Shown here: positions 46,501 through 57,709 of the stretch, one piece after another | Layout: each line of letters begins with the position of its first letter | Position numbering within the stretch: position 1 is the first letter of the stretch | Assembly: GCA_038501195.1 (NCBI GenBank) | Contig: JBBPUQ010000005.1 | Coordinates: 2,976,001 to 3,040,000, forward strand | Origin: Nemania diffusa | Taxonomy: Eukaryota > Ascomycota > Sordariomycetes > Xylariales > Xylariaceae | Length of the DNA stretch: 64,000 bases | Direction: 5' to 3' | Notes under the pieces: model-generated | What the model saw: only the letters and a program-made list of their open reading frames with translations | The model's database searches: none | What the model was told of the DNA's origin: nothing | Position numbers and translations under genes: made by a program

Positions 46501-47562
46501 ATGGACGCCTTCAGCTCATTCACCTCAGCATTGGGCGCCAGCCTTATCCTGTACATTTCATACAAACTCCTCGACACAGCGTGGCTCTACACGCGGCCGT
46601 CAACTCTGCACCGGTATCTGTATACCGACACACCAGGCCAGCGGGCCTGGGCGCTCATCACGGGATCCAGCAACGGAATTGGGAAGTGCCTGGCCTTCGA
46701 ACTCGCGGACCACGGCTTCAACATCGTGTTGCACGGGCGGAACCCGGGCAAGCTCGAGGCAGTGCGGCGCGAGCTGCAGACTAGCTACCCGAAGACGGCG
46801 GTCCGGGTGATCGTGGCGGACGCGTCGCAGTGCCACCGGGCCGAGGCCGTGGACTTCGCGCGCATCAGGGACGAGCTCGCGAGCGTGCCCCTCACCGTGC
46901 TGGTCAACTGCGCGGGCTGCGGCCCGACGCCCGCGTTCGGCGCGCTCGAGACGTACGGCCGCGACGACATCCTCGACACCCTGCACCTCAACGCCGCGTT
47001 CCCGACATTGCTGACCGCCACGCTGCTGCCCGTGCTGCGCGGCGAGTACACGACGGCGTGCAACGACGCCAAGAAGCCGAACGGACACGCGGCCAACGGG
47101 AACGCGACGGCGATACCGAGGCCGCGAAGCAGGCGGCGCGCGCTCATCATCAACATCGGCTCCGTGACGGACGACGGCTTCCCGCTCGTGTCGTTCTACT
47201 CGGCCGGCAAGGCGGCGACGCACGCGCTGCACCAGTCGCTCGCGCGGGAGGCGGCGCTGCACGCTGCCGAGGGGGCGGCGGAGACCGAGGTCATCTCGCA
47301 CCGCGTGGGCGCCGTGACGGGGGTCTCGCACACGCAGGCGCCGGCGACGCTGTTCCGGCCCGAGGCGCGCACGATCGCGCGCGCGGTGCTCGCGCGCACG
47401 GGGTGCGGGCGCAAGAGCGTCGTGCCGTACTGGCCGCACGCGCTGCTGCACGGCGTGCTGTGGGCCCTGCCCGCGTGGGTGCTCGACGGCGCCATCAATG
47501 CCGGCATGAAGGCGGAGATCCGGGACCAGGAGGAGGAGATGGAGAAGAAGAAGGGGTTGTAG
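46501..47562 (+). CDS. ER-type short-chain dehydrogenase/reductase
   Basis: NAD(P)-dependent SDR, 353 aa, resembling the very-long-chain 3-oxoacyl-CoA reductase / 17-beta-HSD12 group. The start at 46501 (atcATGG) is preferred because it places a membrane anchor at residues ~5-30 (FTSALGASLILYISYKLL); an upstream in-frame ATG at 46438 would add 21 residues before it. Cofactor motif TGSSNGIG lies at 54-61 and NCAG at ~138. The catalytic triad is present: Ser ~221 (INIGS), Tyr ~233 and Lys ~237 (YSAGK). It ends ...EKKKGL, so the last four residues KKGL fit the KKXX ER-retrieval signal. Coding sequence is very GC-rich, with sharp drops on both sides. Substrate unknown. Confidence 0.85.
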   Translation: MDAFSSFTSALGASLILYISYKLLDTAWLYTRPSTLHRYLYTDTPGQRAWALITGSSNGIGKCLAFELADHGFNIVLHGRNPGKLEAVRRELQTSYPKTAVRVIVADASQCHRAEAVDFARIRDELASVPLTVLVNCAGCGPTPAFGALETYGRDDILDTLHLNAAFPTLLTATLLPVLRGEYTTACNDAKKPNGHAANGNATAIPRPRSRRRALIINIGSVTDDGFPLVSFYSAGKAATHALHQSLAREAALHAAEGAAETEVISHRVGAVTGVSHTQAPATLFRPEARTIARAVLARTGCGRKSVVPYWPHALLHGVLWALPAWVLDGAINAGMKAEIRDQEEEMEKKKGL

Positions 47563-48888
47563 AGCTGGCGTTTTATTTCATTTTACTATATCTAAAAGCG
47601 CGGTTAGGGCGGGGATTTGCTGGCTAGATGGGGAGCGAGTCTTGAAAATGTAGATATTTCTGTTTTGTTGTACAAATAACTTGGTAGACCATTTCAACGT
47701 TTTGCCATATTGTTAATTGCTGGCCGGCCGGAAACATGGTGTTGCCATTTGCGTGGGATTATCGTCTAGTTGATAATACGGCCTGCTATGTATTCTATAC
47801 CCAAGGTTCTATTCTATATACACGTATAATAATAGATCTAGCTCTAAAACAGAAAACAGCCAGATTAAGTAAGAGTTTCCATAAGACCATAGCAACCTTA
47901 GCACCCTTTTTCTCTTTCCCATTCAGGTAATTAATAGCTATGCAATGCCGATCTAGTGGATGCGCTATACCCAAGTCTACCCAAGAGAATTAGGTTGGCG
48001 TTTAAATTGGACCTCCGTCCCCACTTCTTTCCTACTACATACCTAATCCTGTATAGAATTATATCCTGCTCTGTACCTCGGCTTGTCTTCTATTTCGCTG
48101 GCTTTACAGATCGTTTATTTACATCTTTCCATCAGTAAATCTTCCATAAACGGTATAAATGTGGGTGCTATCATTGAAGGAGGAGGTGTAGATCATCCTC
48201 GGTACCACGGCACCCCCAATACAGGAAGGTTGCGGCGTGCTGCTCGTATTAAGTAAAGCTACCCAACTCCGAACTTGTGTTGACTTATGGCTTGTCGAAC
48301 CTCTGTTATACTCCAAGGGACCGGAAAAGGTGACATGAGACTTCCCCAGACGTTGAGTCACCCAACAAGCTAGACGACCTCTCCGCTAAGGCCGGCTCTC
48401 TCAATGTATTATTAATTTGATTAGGTAAGCTAGACAAACAGGGCGAAATGAAACAATTTGTCAGGTTTGATTATGTCACCTTTAATTTATTTTCTTATCC
48501 ATACTAATTCTTCTATAGGTAGATATAAGACCCGAGTTAATCGCTGCTTTCTACCGGTGGAGAGATCTAGATGACTTCGGGGCAGATTCACGCTTGTTGG
48601 ACCCCTTATTTATTATGTAATTGCTATATCAACAAGCGATACAAAGGTTGCCGGAGTTTTTATATAATACGGTTAGGTCTCAGGCCGAGTTATAATAATT
48701 ACAATGCGCAAGTTCCACAAAAGTGTCGGCGATACCCGTGTCTCCTGAGCAGGCAGTCCGCTTCCACCGGCCCTATATGCCTAATTCTCAAGGTGTCCAA
48801 GCTATTGGATAACGGCTATGTTAGCAAAACTAGCAACCCGAGAATGGTGATTTAAAGCCCTACTCACAACTTGCGTGTCCCTCTCCAT
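47563..48888. other. intergenic 1.3 kb, AT-rich
   Basis: Convergent 3' regions of the SDR and small secreted protein genes. No coding trace recognised. Confidence 0.5.
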
Positions 48889-49224
48889 CTAAGGGTGTTG
48901 CCAGACCTGCATGCCGATGGCGGTGTTGAAGTTGCTGGGTTTTGTCACAGTGCAGGAGCTGTGAGGGCTTATGTAGTAGCAGACCACACCGTAGACAGTC
49001 ACGGTCAGGGTGCTGCCGGACAAGTTCTCGACCGCGAGGGTAGAGCCAGACAAGGACATGCTCGCCCAACCGGCAGCGGTAGCGACCTCCTTGCTACCGC
49101 TCTGGACGAATGCGGCAGAGGCGACTTGACCACAGCCCGCGCAACCGCATTCTGCGACACAAGTATCGGCCGCTAGGGCGGTGGCGGGGAGGAGGAAGGA
49201 TAGGATAGCGGTGGTGACCTTCAT
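48889..49224 (-). CDS. small cysteine-rich secreted protein
   Basis: Intronless, 111 aa. A textbook signal peptide (MKVTTAILSFLLPATALAA) is followed by mature DTCVAECGCAGCGQ. Six Cys in total: four clustered at the new N-terminus (C-x3-C-x-C-x2-C) and two near the C-terminus (VVC, SSC). The middle is Ser/Gly/Ala/Val-rich with alternating polarity (SMSLSGSTLAVENLSGSTLTVTVYGVVCYY), suggesting a beta-sandwich. Two similar SGSTL segments repeat in that part. A TATAAAG box lies 112 bp upstream. Extracellular, function unknown; an effector-like or cell-wall role is possible but unproven. The start is chosen at the signal peptide, although the frame is open further upstream. Confidence 0.7.
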   Translation of the reverse strand: MKVTTAILSFLLPATALAADTCVAECGCAGCGQVASAAFVQSGSKEVATAAGWASMSLSGSTLAVENLSGSTLTVTVYGVVCYYISPHSSCTVTKPSNFNTAIGMQVWQHP

Positions 49225-49335
49225 CTTGGAATGCTCAAGTTTGCGATTTTCGTGAATATAAACCGTACGTGTAGTATTAAGGGTAGATGGGAGAAAGACA
49301 CAGGACTTTTGACCTGGTGCCCGGGAACTGGTTGC

Positions 49336-49342
49336 CTTTATA
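49336..49342 (-). promoter_or_regulatory. TATA box of small secreted protein gene
   Basis: TATAAAG on the minus strand, 112-118 bp upstream of the ATG at 49224. Confidence 0.45.
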
Positions 49343-51313
49343 GACAAGATTTTACAGTTCTACAGAGGTTGCACATATTCACCAGCTTGGCAACATCAAG
49401 TCTTCACCGATGTGACAAATTACTTTGTCATCGAAGGTCCGTACGAGATCTGGCCATTGCTCCATATTCGGTCGGTGTTTGGTGCCATATGTAGAAGAAA
49501 AGTGGGTGATGTCGTACCAGTGTTTTCGAGATACAAAAGTCACACCTTCTATGATTGTCAATAAGTCCTTAGTTATAAGTCGTGGATTAACCTGGTTACG
49601 GCTAAGCGTTATGGAATTTGAATGTTCCGCATTCACTTGGCGAATGTAACCTCTGTAAGGAAAGCCTTTCTATATGCCCATCGGCAAAGTAAGTAGATAC
49701 TAGGCCCACTAATAAACTGGCTTCCATGCAGGCCGTGATAACAATACGAGATCTATTTATCCGGTCTTAGGCAGGTCAACAACACTACAAGTCTCCAGTA
49801 TGACACCAAAGTAACAGTGTTGGTCATGAAGAAAAGCGGTTAACGCAGTGCTTGGGCAACTCCATGCTAGGTATTAATGAACGAATGGATTTCGAAAACT
49901 AGGTACGTATACTCTAATAAAAATGCAATGTTTATAGGTGATGTTTTGAGGGTTAGAAAATGATAACATTGACAAACAACATTAAGTGAGAAGTTTACGA
50001 GAAGCGTACACCATGATGAGTAGGTCCTCTAATATTATTTCCTGTCCAGTTACCTCGCTTCGACTTCTCTTCTTTAACCTTCAGTGCAAGGACATAAGTC
50101 TCATGTAGTGGTAGAGCCGATCTTATAGGGACTACAATCTATGCCCCAGACGTAATAAGATCAAATCAAGTCTATTAGTGTGTCTAAAGTTTAAGTTACA
50201 TAGTCAATCTGGTGTACTAGAGCTTTCTATATAGGCCTAGACACATGTGGGTATAATTCTAGAGATCTTCCCAGGCATAGCGCAGCCATTGACATCTTGG
50301 CAGATCGATCTTATTAATCAGATCAGGCCAATATAGTTTTCCTGATATAGGGCTCCTGATCCCTCACCCTAATCCACTTACCAGAGACAATAAGACCTAG
50401 GTAACCGGGTGCCATGTGTCTATGAGGTTTTAACGAGGCAAAGCTTAAGCTAGAAAACGGCCTTTACAGCAGATTTTTGGTAAAAATACTTCAAGATGAG
50501 ATACCTCCAAGGAGTTAGTCCAAGCGTACGACGACGAAATCACTTTTGCTGGGCGTCAAAGACCATAGTAATCTCAATTTTAAACTAAGCTTGCAAGCCC
50601 TGTACACGTAGGGAAGCTGTTCCGCATCGCCAATAGCATCGATCACCTCCTCGTCTAGTAATACCCCCTTACCCGATGCTGCCAGGTCCTATGGCCTACA
50701 AATTGGTGTAATCATAAAAATTACGTCGGTGCCACCTTGAGAACGCTGTCATTGGCAGCTCTAGCCTTGGTATTTATAGAAAATCTAAAAAAATCTAAGG
50801 CAAAGGTGTTCGCAGCTACAAAGACTCCACGATGAAAGTGAAACAAGGGCCTTTTTATCCTAGAGAGTACCCCAGGCAGGATCAGGCAGCGCTGCCTAGA
50901 AGTGCTGGTGATCATAGCTATCTAGTACAAATATATGGTCAGCTTGGTGTTGGCACTACAGAGTTGAGCTTAGAGCCTGGCCCGTATGAAATGAGCGAAC
51001 GGAAAAATCGACCCCATCGACGGAATCGGAACGGATTAAGCGGAGAACGAGTCAACAACACACTTTAAAATTTCGGTATTGAGAAACATAGTCGACTATA
51101 AAAGCTAAAGGGGGGAAATAAAAAGGTCTTTTTATCAAATCATGATTTCGTTGTGATGTGCCTCTATATATCGGAGAGCTTATTCAAATTACGGATAGAA
51201 CTTGAAGTATACTACACGATCGAATAGTGGTTCGCGGTCTTAGCTGATAGACTGAAGTTTTTTCTTGGTCATACGGGTTGATTAGCGGAGCGAAGACGAG
51301 ATTGCCTAGTTTC

Positions 51314-51760
51314 TTACCAAAGTTCATTTCCCTCAGCGTTCACCTCGAGGCTGGTCTGTTCGAGTACAATGCGCAATGCGTAGATCAGGACTCGCTCTCC
51401 ATATTGGAGGAGGCCGCATAAGTAGGACCAAATTCTTTCATATTATGGTCAGATATGTAGCTTGTAGAAAAGAGTTATCTAGTATGTAGCCACTCACTGG
51501 AGTTAGGCGCAACAGGATGCTTTCTAATGACGAAGTTAATACCCCATCTTTACGCATCCCCTTAGGAATATAACTCTCGTCACCCTCTGCCATTCCTGCC
51601 ACGAGGATTCGAGGAAGGCCGGGCTCGGGACGCCGAAATAGGTCCAGGTCTATCTAGATGCTCGAAGCAGGAAGCGAATCTTTAGAAAGGTGCTTCTCCT
51701 GGTTTACCATTTGGTATCTTCGTTGAAGTTCGGTGCTTAAGCCGCTTGAATATAGTAGAC
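51314..51760 (-). pseudogene. coding trace of an unrecognised gene
   Basis: Minus-strand segments with protein-like translation: YSSGLSTELQRRYQM up to 51708, then a possible 54-nt intron (GTAAAC...CTAG), then 51653-51498 (starts IDLDLFRRPEPGLPRILVAG, ends SLESILLRLTP) before a GTGAGT donor, then 51434-51314 (includes LLQYGERVLIYALRIVLEQT). The first two joins keep phase; the third needs a frame shift to stay in the better-looking frame. Beyond 51760 the frame hits stops. It is therefore a fragment or a decayed gene. Family not recognised. Confidence 0.35.
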
Positions 51761-52020
51761 TGTATTTCTTAAATAATAGTTATTATGATACTAATGAGCT
51801 ATCATGGTTTGGTAATGTAAGTCACGTTATTATAGTTGATGATTTATTAGAGAAAGGACTGCTTGTGGGTGTGTCCGCAACGTGTCATTGAGAATACGTC
51901 TACTATAACAATGAGGGTTGCCTACGAGTGATATGGTGCGTGGTTAACTGATTTGTGCTAATCTACTAGCTATTAATAATTAATATGTAGGTTCCCGGGT
52001 GCTTTTGCTTTCCAACTTAC

Positions 52021-52321
52021 ATCTCAACTTTGTTTGCCAAGTACCTGTTATACTACATACCTTACGCTTTTGAAAGGGTTACCCATGATCTCTCTTCGGA
52101 GTACATCAACAAGCTCAACGTGGTCACGTAGGCCATTACGCGTCAAGGTGAGTTTACTACCTCACTATGACTCACGAACGGACGTCGGCTAGATTGTTGG
52201 CACACCCCACGCGATTACTTGCCTATATATAGGCACTCAACGCCCTCTATCTAGGACTGCCCGTCGGTCTCTTCCAATACTCATGAGGGAACAGTGGGAT
52301 CCCAAAGCCGTAACAAGCTGA
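52021..52321 (+). pseudogene. coding trace with an in-frame stop
   Basis: Plus-strand frame 52021-52147 reads ISTLFAKYLLYYIPYAFERV then THDLSSEYINKLNVVT, a TAG stop at about 52129, and AITRQ before a GTGAGT donor. A phase-compatible exon after a TATATAG acceptor (52233-52321) reads TQRPLSRTARRSLPILMREQ and stops. The nonsense codon could come from a C-to-T change, as in repeat-induced point mutation. Family not recognised. Confidence 0.35.
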
Positions 52322-53210
52322 AGATCAATGATGATAAGCGCTGATGCATAATTAGTGCCGATTTAAAGGATCACCACAGTTCTGCCAGGTCGATCTGAGA
52401 TCTTTCCGAGTTTTAATATCCCCTCAAGTTGTCGATATGCGACATGGCACGTGGAAATAGCTAGATAAGAGCAAGTGCTAAAGGAGAGTATGAGCCAAGC
52501 GGAGAGATATTGTTGCAGATGTATTTATAACACCAAGCAATGTTTATGATGCAGGGGAGAGAAGATTGAAACAAATGTACAGCTTGACACTCCTTTTTAC
52601 GGCTATACCACCAATGCTTAAATCCTAGAAGCTGGACCCGTCAATAGTGCTTAGGTTCTTTAACATATAACTTTCAAACACCTGAGATTTTCTGACTGTT
52701 GCCTTGATCCGTATATATATTAGGCAACGACTTTCTAGGCGCCCTCACCGTCTCGCTTCAAGAAACTAGAGATCCGAGGCAAGCCTGTATGTATGGCTCT
52801 ATCGCGGCTAGCTATGCTATAGAACAGTTCGGTCCTGCTAAACTCACCGCCCTGTCCTTGTTTTCAGCAGAGTGTTGGAACGGATCTGACGTCATGTCGC
52901 GTGTCCAGGAATTCAAGTCCCGCATCTCAGGCCCTTGATCTAGAAGGTTGGGACAACACTACAGTATTCGTAGAGCCAAAAAAAATATTATCGCTTATAG
53001 ATGTAGAGGTGATAACAAAGCTAGCTAGTATAGTTTAATAGCATTGATATCGTAGCTCAATTTACCATACTTTAAGTACAAGAACAAGGGCGAAAAGGCA
53101 AAATGAGAACAACTTGTAGGTGCTGACAACATCATCAATGGCATAGAGCCCTTCCTAATCCCTCCCTGGTACGGCACTATAGACTATCCTACAGTAGCAT
53201 CATATACTAT

Positions 53211-53633
53211 TCACATACTCAGAGTAGATCTAAGATATTGTATTGATTTCGTAAGCTCACGGTGTGCATCCCATCCAGATTTTTGGTAAGCCTTGACAGC
53301 TTCGACTAGGTCCGCAGCTCCGTAGATGCCTCGACTAGCGATGACAAAGTCCGCTGCTCGTCGAACGACTGCCGCTATGGTCTGGTACTGGTGATCAAGT
53401 TTGTCCCCCTTGCCGGCCGTGTTGATTCCCGTGGTGAAGGTGACAAAGTCTTCATCAGAGGATGCATCGCCAGGGGTAGCATCATCCAAGGCCTGGGTAG
53501 CCGCGAACCTAACCATAGAGCGAGGGTTTTTTTCTTGCCGTCTCGATACACTCCTCGGCATAAGACCTAGTGGCAAGGCTGCTCTTGGAATTTTTCTCGT
53601 GCAATAACAATAAGTCATTTCTAGTATCATCAC
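53211..53633 (-). CDS. hypothetical orphan ORF
   Basis: A 140-aa open frame from 53633; the better-looking part begins near MVRFAATQALDDATPGDASS. It has balanced composition, including HQYQTIAAVVRRAADFVIAS and LVEAVKAYQKSGWDAHREL, likely helical. No signal peptide or known domain. It lies in an AT-rich gene-poor block and may be a fragment of a larger gene; start and exon structure are uncertain. Confidence 0.35.
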   Translation of the reverse strand: MMILEMTYCYCTRKIPRAALPLGLMPRSVSRRQEKNPRSMVRFAATQALDDATPGDASSDEDFVTFTTGINTAGKGDKLDHQYQTIAAVVRRAADFVIASRGIYGAADLVEAVKAYQKSGWDAHRELTKSIQYLRSTLSM

Positions 53634-54615
53634 CAGTCTGAACTGTGATACTACAAGATATGGGACTAGATCTTCACTGTATGAAGATTAATAATATTCT
53701 ATGTAAACTAGCCAACATGCCCGGATAACCTAGGTGTTGCAAGACCCTAGGAACTGGAATCTACAGGACCATCCTATATCGTATCTTGGTTGTGGGTCGC
53801 CTAGAGAAAACAAGCTCTCGAACCCTGGTGCCGAGGATATGCTTATTTTCTTAGCACGGGAGCTACTGCGTAAGGTGTGGGATGTTATTACAAATTATCG
53901 TTGAGCTAAGAACCCTTGAATTTCTCAGCTAATGGCTTTTAGTAGCAATAGCATGACCAAATCCTTTTGGTATTGTACAGTAGAGAAAGTAGTATCGTAA
54001 CACCTAGAGAACACCACCCACTCATGATTTGCGCTTATTCTGCCAGCGGTTCGATGGAATGGAGCTTGCTTACTTACGGGCATGTCTCCGATTGGCCATG
54101 CTGGGCCGGCTCGACATGGCTCTTTTAAGGCGGGATCGTATAAGCAGACATGGCACCATTGCGGCTCATACTTCCAATGTGGCTAGGCATCGTATCGTGC
54201 GCGAGGGCTTTCCTCCCAGCACAGTCCTACTCCGCATCCCTGCTGCACGATGACGGAGATATACAAAGTAAAGAGGCAGTTGGTCTGCAGCCCGATAAGG
54301 GACCTCCACCGGTAATCCCGCACCATGGCCGGGGTATCACCAATCCCGCTCGTTGATGCGGCGGTGAGTCCATGCAACTCGTTGATAAGGGCCTAGTCTG
54401 TAGGCTCTTGGCCGGATCGGGCAGGTTAAAGTGGTGACAGGGACCGTCAAATCGGGTGCTCACGGCAATTGGGCGCCACTGATATGCAAACCGCACAGAG
54501 TACCACTTGGACTCCGCGGCCACAACGTCGCTGTAGTGACCGGCCGATCGATCCACGCGATGTTGCACCGCGCGGGAGGGGTTGGGGCTTCGATAGCAAA
54601 ATGCAGCTGGGTATG

Positions 54616-54622
54616 TATAAAA
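54616..54622 (+). promoter_or_regulatory. TATA box of carboxypeptidase gene
   Basis: TATAAAA, about 150 bp upstream of the ATG at 54772. Confidence 0.5.
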
Positions 54623-54771
54623 TCCGAGCGGGACACCCCAGCGTTCTCCAGGCCACTCTTTTAAGAACTCGTGTGAGCGCGAGCGTGAGCGTGAGACATT
54701 CAGTTGTTCCCGTTCTCGAGAGTTACTGTCTTGGTTGCTGCTTCATTTACTCGGCATAGACATCGTTCAAG

Positions 54772-56776
54772 ATGCAGCTCGTTGCGCCAGCCGTCTTGCT
54801 GCTGAGCGCTTCCTTGGCCTCTGCAGGCTTCCTCCCACGGCACATCGAGGAGCTTATTAAGAAGCAGGTGCCTGCCGAGCCCACGGGCGTCAAGACGATC
54901 AAGTCACCGGGGGGCGTCACGGTTCGCTACAAGGAGCCAGGGAAGAGCGGCGTCTGTGAGACGACGCCTGGTGTCAACTCTTACTCGGGCTATGTCGACC
55001 TTGATGCGAACACTCACATGTTCTTCTGGTTCTTTGAAGCCAGAAGCAACCCAAATGAAGCGCCAATCACCCTGTGGCTTAATGGAGGCCCAGGCTCGGA
55101 TTCTATGATTGGGCTGTTCGAAGGTAGGTCGATGTCAATACCCAATAATACCTCTTGTTAAGCTGCCTGTATCTCATTCCTCGTCTTACAGAGCTCGGTC
55201 CGTGCAGTGTTGCGCCAAACAAAAGCACGTCGATATTGAATCCTTATGCTTGGAACGAAGTTAGCAATATGCTATTTCTCTCTCAGCCAATTGGCGTCGG
55301 TTTCTCATACGAGACCAAAGTCGTCGGTGTCGTAGATGATGAAACCGGCTTCCCTGTCAACTCGTCTCACCCTGATGGCCGCTACAGTGATGTCAACCCA
55401 TACAGGTTTGATACCACTCAATTGGCCGCTGTTGGTACGTGGGAAGTCCTGCAGGCGCTTCTCAAAGACTTGCCGCAGTTAGACAGCAAAGTCAAGTCAC
55501 GAAGCTTCAATCTCTGGACCGAGTCATATGGTGGACACTACGGGCCGGCCTTCTACAAGTACTTCTACGACCAGAACGAGCTCATCAAGAAGGGATCTGC
55601 TAAGGGCGTCGAGCTCAACATGCATACGCTAGGAATAATTAACGGTATCGTCTCCGCTCACATTCAGATGCCATTTTATCCCGAATTCGCCGCGAACAAC
55701 ACCTATGGTATCAAAGCCGTCAATGATACAATCTACAACTTCATGAAAATGAATTGGGAGTTCCCTGGCGCTTGCAAAGACTCGATTGAGTACTGCTTTG
55801 AAGTTGACCGCACGACACCGGATGGTCTTGCTGCCTGCTCGCAGGCTGTGGCCATGTGCAGAAGTCTAGTCGAAGGGCCGTATTAGTAAGTTCATATGGC
55901 ACTTGTTTAACCTGGGCCCTTCTCGGTCTGAGTTAGACTTCTAACATGGGCGATATATGCTAATTGTGATTGTCTCAGTACTGTAAGCGGAAGGAATCCA
56001 TACGACATCAGGTTAGTACTCTAATGTTCCGTTATTGTCCTCTCGAAGCACCTTGTCTATCCGGACTTTACTAATTCCTGGAAAAAGAGCTCGGTATAGC
56101 GCCGATATCCCGCCAGAGCCCTGGGTCGACTATCTCAACACAGCCAAGATCCAGAACGCCATCGGAGTGGATATCAACTATACTTCTACGAGCAGCAACC
56201 AAATCTATACAGGGTTCGACTACACAGGCGATTGGGCCTACCCCGAGCTACTAGAAGATTTAGAGGCTGTAGTTGACTACGGCGTCCGAGTCGCGATGAT
56301 CTACGGTGATGCCGTGAGTGCTCCTCTTCCTACCTTCTACCTCCCTTCTACCTACGTCTATGCTTGATCTACAATCCGAGTATCCCGGTAACCGAGCTCA
56401 TAACTAACCGACATCCTAGGATTACATCTGCAATTGGTTTGGCGGCCAAGCCGTCTCCCTAGCTCTCAACTACACGCACAGCGCCGAGTTCAACGCCGCA
56501 GGCTACGCACCGTTCCTAGTCGACGGCGTCGAGTATGGCGAGAGCCGACAGTACGGAAACTTCAGCTTCACGCGCATCTACGAGAGCGGCCACGAGATCC
56601 CCTACTACCAGCCCAAGGCTGCGCTAGAGTTCTTCAGGAGGATCCTGGGAGACTTGGTTGTTGCTGATGGGACAACCAAGGTTACGAAAACCTTCAGCAG
56701 TAACGGCACGGCTGAGGCCACGCATACTGAAACTTATGTGACGTACTATACGGGACGTCCGGCAGATCAGGAGTAA
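54772..56776 (+). CDS. secreted serine carboxypeptidase, S10 family (carboxypeptidase S1-like)
   Basis: Extracellular or vacuolar exopeptidase that removes C-terminal residues at acidic pH. Five exons join in phase to 553 aa: 54772-55123, 55192-55885, 55979-56011, 56088-56313, 56420-56776. The signal peptide is MQLVAPAVLLLSASLASA. Family hallmarks are the oxyanion-loop motif LWLNGGPGSDSM, WTESYGGHYGP with nucleophile Ser ~229, YGDADYICN with Asp ~434 (split by the last intron) and SGHEIP with His ~493. Exon 3 is only 33 bp (VSGRNPYDI). The fourth exon's acceptor (GAAAAAG) was chosen because it gives ARYSADIPPEPWVDYLN in the expected place. The C-terminal ~40 aa are Thr-rich. Several N-glycosylation sites. 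Family assignment is secure. Confidence 0.93.
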
Positions 56777-57709
56777 AAAGCAAGACTTATCTAGTTGCCG
56801 AATTGATATCTAGATGAATGCTATATAATAAACTAATTGTGATCCTAAGCGGCTTAATCTTTCGTACTGCTAAGTATCTATTAAAATCAGGACGTAAATG
56901 AACCACTGGCTGAGTAGTGAGCATCAAGAAAGGAGGAAAAATATAATGGTAAAGCCAAGGCTCATATTGATTAATTTGCTAAACAGCTGGTACTGCAGCG
57001 TGTAAGAGTTATTACTAGCTAGGTATTACAGACTTATAACTAACCTACTTGAGGTATAGTAGACTTCCTATCTCTGCGTATTCCTGCCACCCCTCAAAAG
57101 AACAAACAGCATGTTATGTATGCTTTTCGGGATGTAACGCAGATCCTAGGAAACCCAGAAACTAATCTCTCTCGTACAACCTCAACACCCGGTTTCCACA
57201 TTTCGCCCTAAACACCAATTCCCCCCTTTTTCGAACACCACCGGACCCAAGACGTCTAATGAAAATTTGTTGTACAACGAAGAAGGTATTCTCTAACACA
57301 AAAGAGAAGTTGAGAAAAGAAGAGAACTTGAATGGATCAAAAAAAAAGAGTGAAGTAGTTAGTTAGTGGGTGAGAGTATAAAAATCTGCCCCCTTGAAAA
57401 GCGCGCACGCTGGTTGAATAAATGGTGGCGCAGAAGCAAGAAAAAGAAAAAGAGAGGAATGAATAGAAGTGCGGTAGATCCATAAACTACTATCCCCTAA
57501 TCATTTTCTTCCCTTCCGCCAACCACCCAGCTACAAACCAATCTGACTCGTTTGTAGGGGGCCACACGGCAGCATGCACGGCAAGTCGCCATGCGCCCCT
57601 TTTCTCAATATTAACCCCATACTTTAGTTTGAGTATCTCAACTTCGTTGCGCCGTAGAGCCCGTGACGGTCTCGCGCGGTGCCACACAGTCCGGCACATC
57701 ATGCGTGCG
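56777..57709. other. intergenic, convergent 3' ends
   Basis: Spacer of 0.93 kb between the carboxypeptidase and wetA stop codons; AT-rich, with purine-rich tracts at 57290-57470. No gene seen. Confidence 0.55.

Larger units (their letters stand above)
49343..54615. other. 5.3-kb AT-rich region with decayed coding traces
   Basis: Mostly AT-rich and without intact long frames. Two stretches look like former or fragmentary genes (51314-51760 minus and 52021-52321 plus) and one orphan frame lies at 53211-53633 (minus); these are listed separately. The 54.0-54.6 kb part is GC-richer upstream DNA of the carboxypeptidase gene. Confidence 0.5.

Noticed and set aside
46600..47627. Long antisense and shifted ORFs of 283 and 265 aa over the SDR gene
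   Set aside because: Shadow frames of a very GC-rich coding sequence; Arg/Ala-rich translations without motifs.
52860..52935. tRNA-like pattern (A-box-like TCAGCAGAGTGTTGG and T-loop-like ATTCAAG)
   Set aside because: Only four of five T-stem pairs form and no seven-base acceptor stem pairs with the 3' side; at most a relic or chance.
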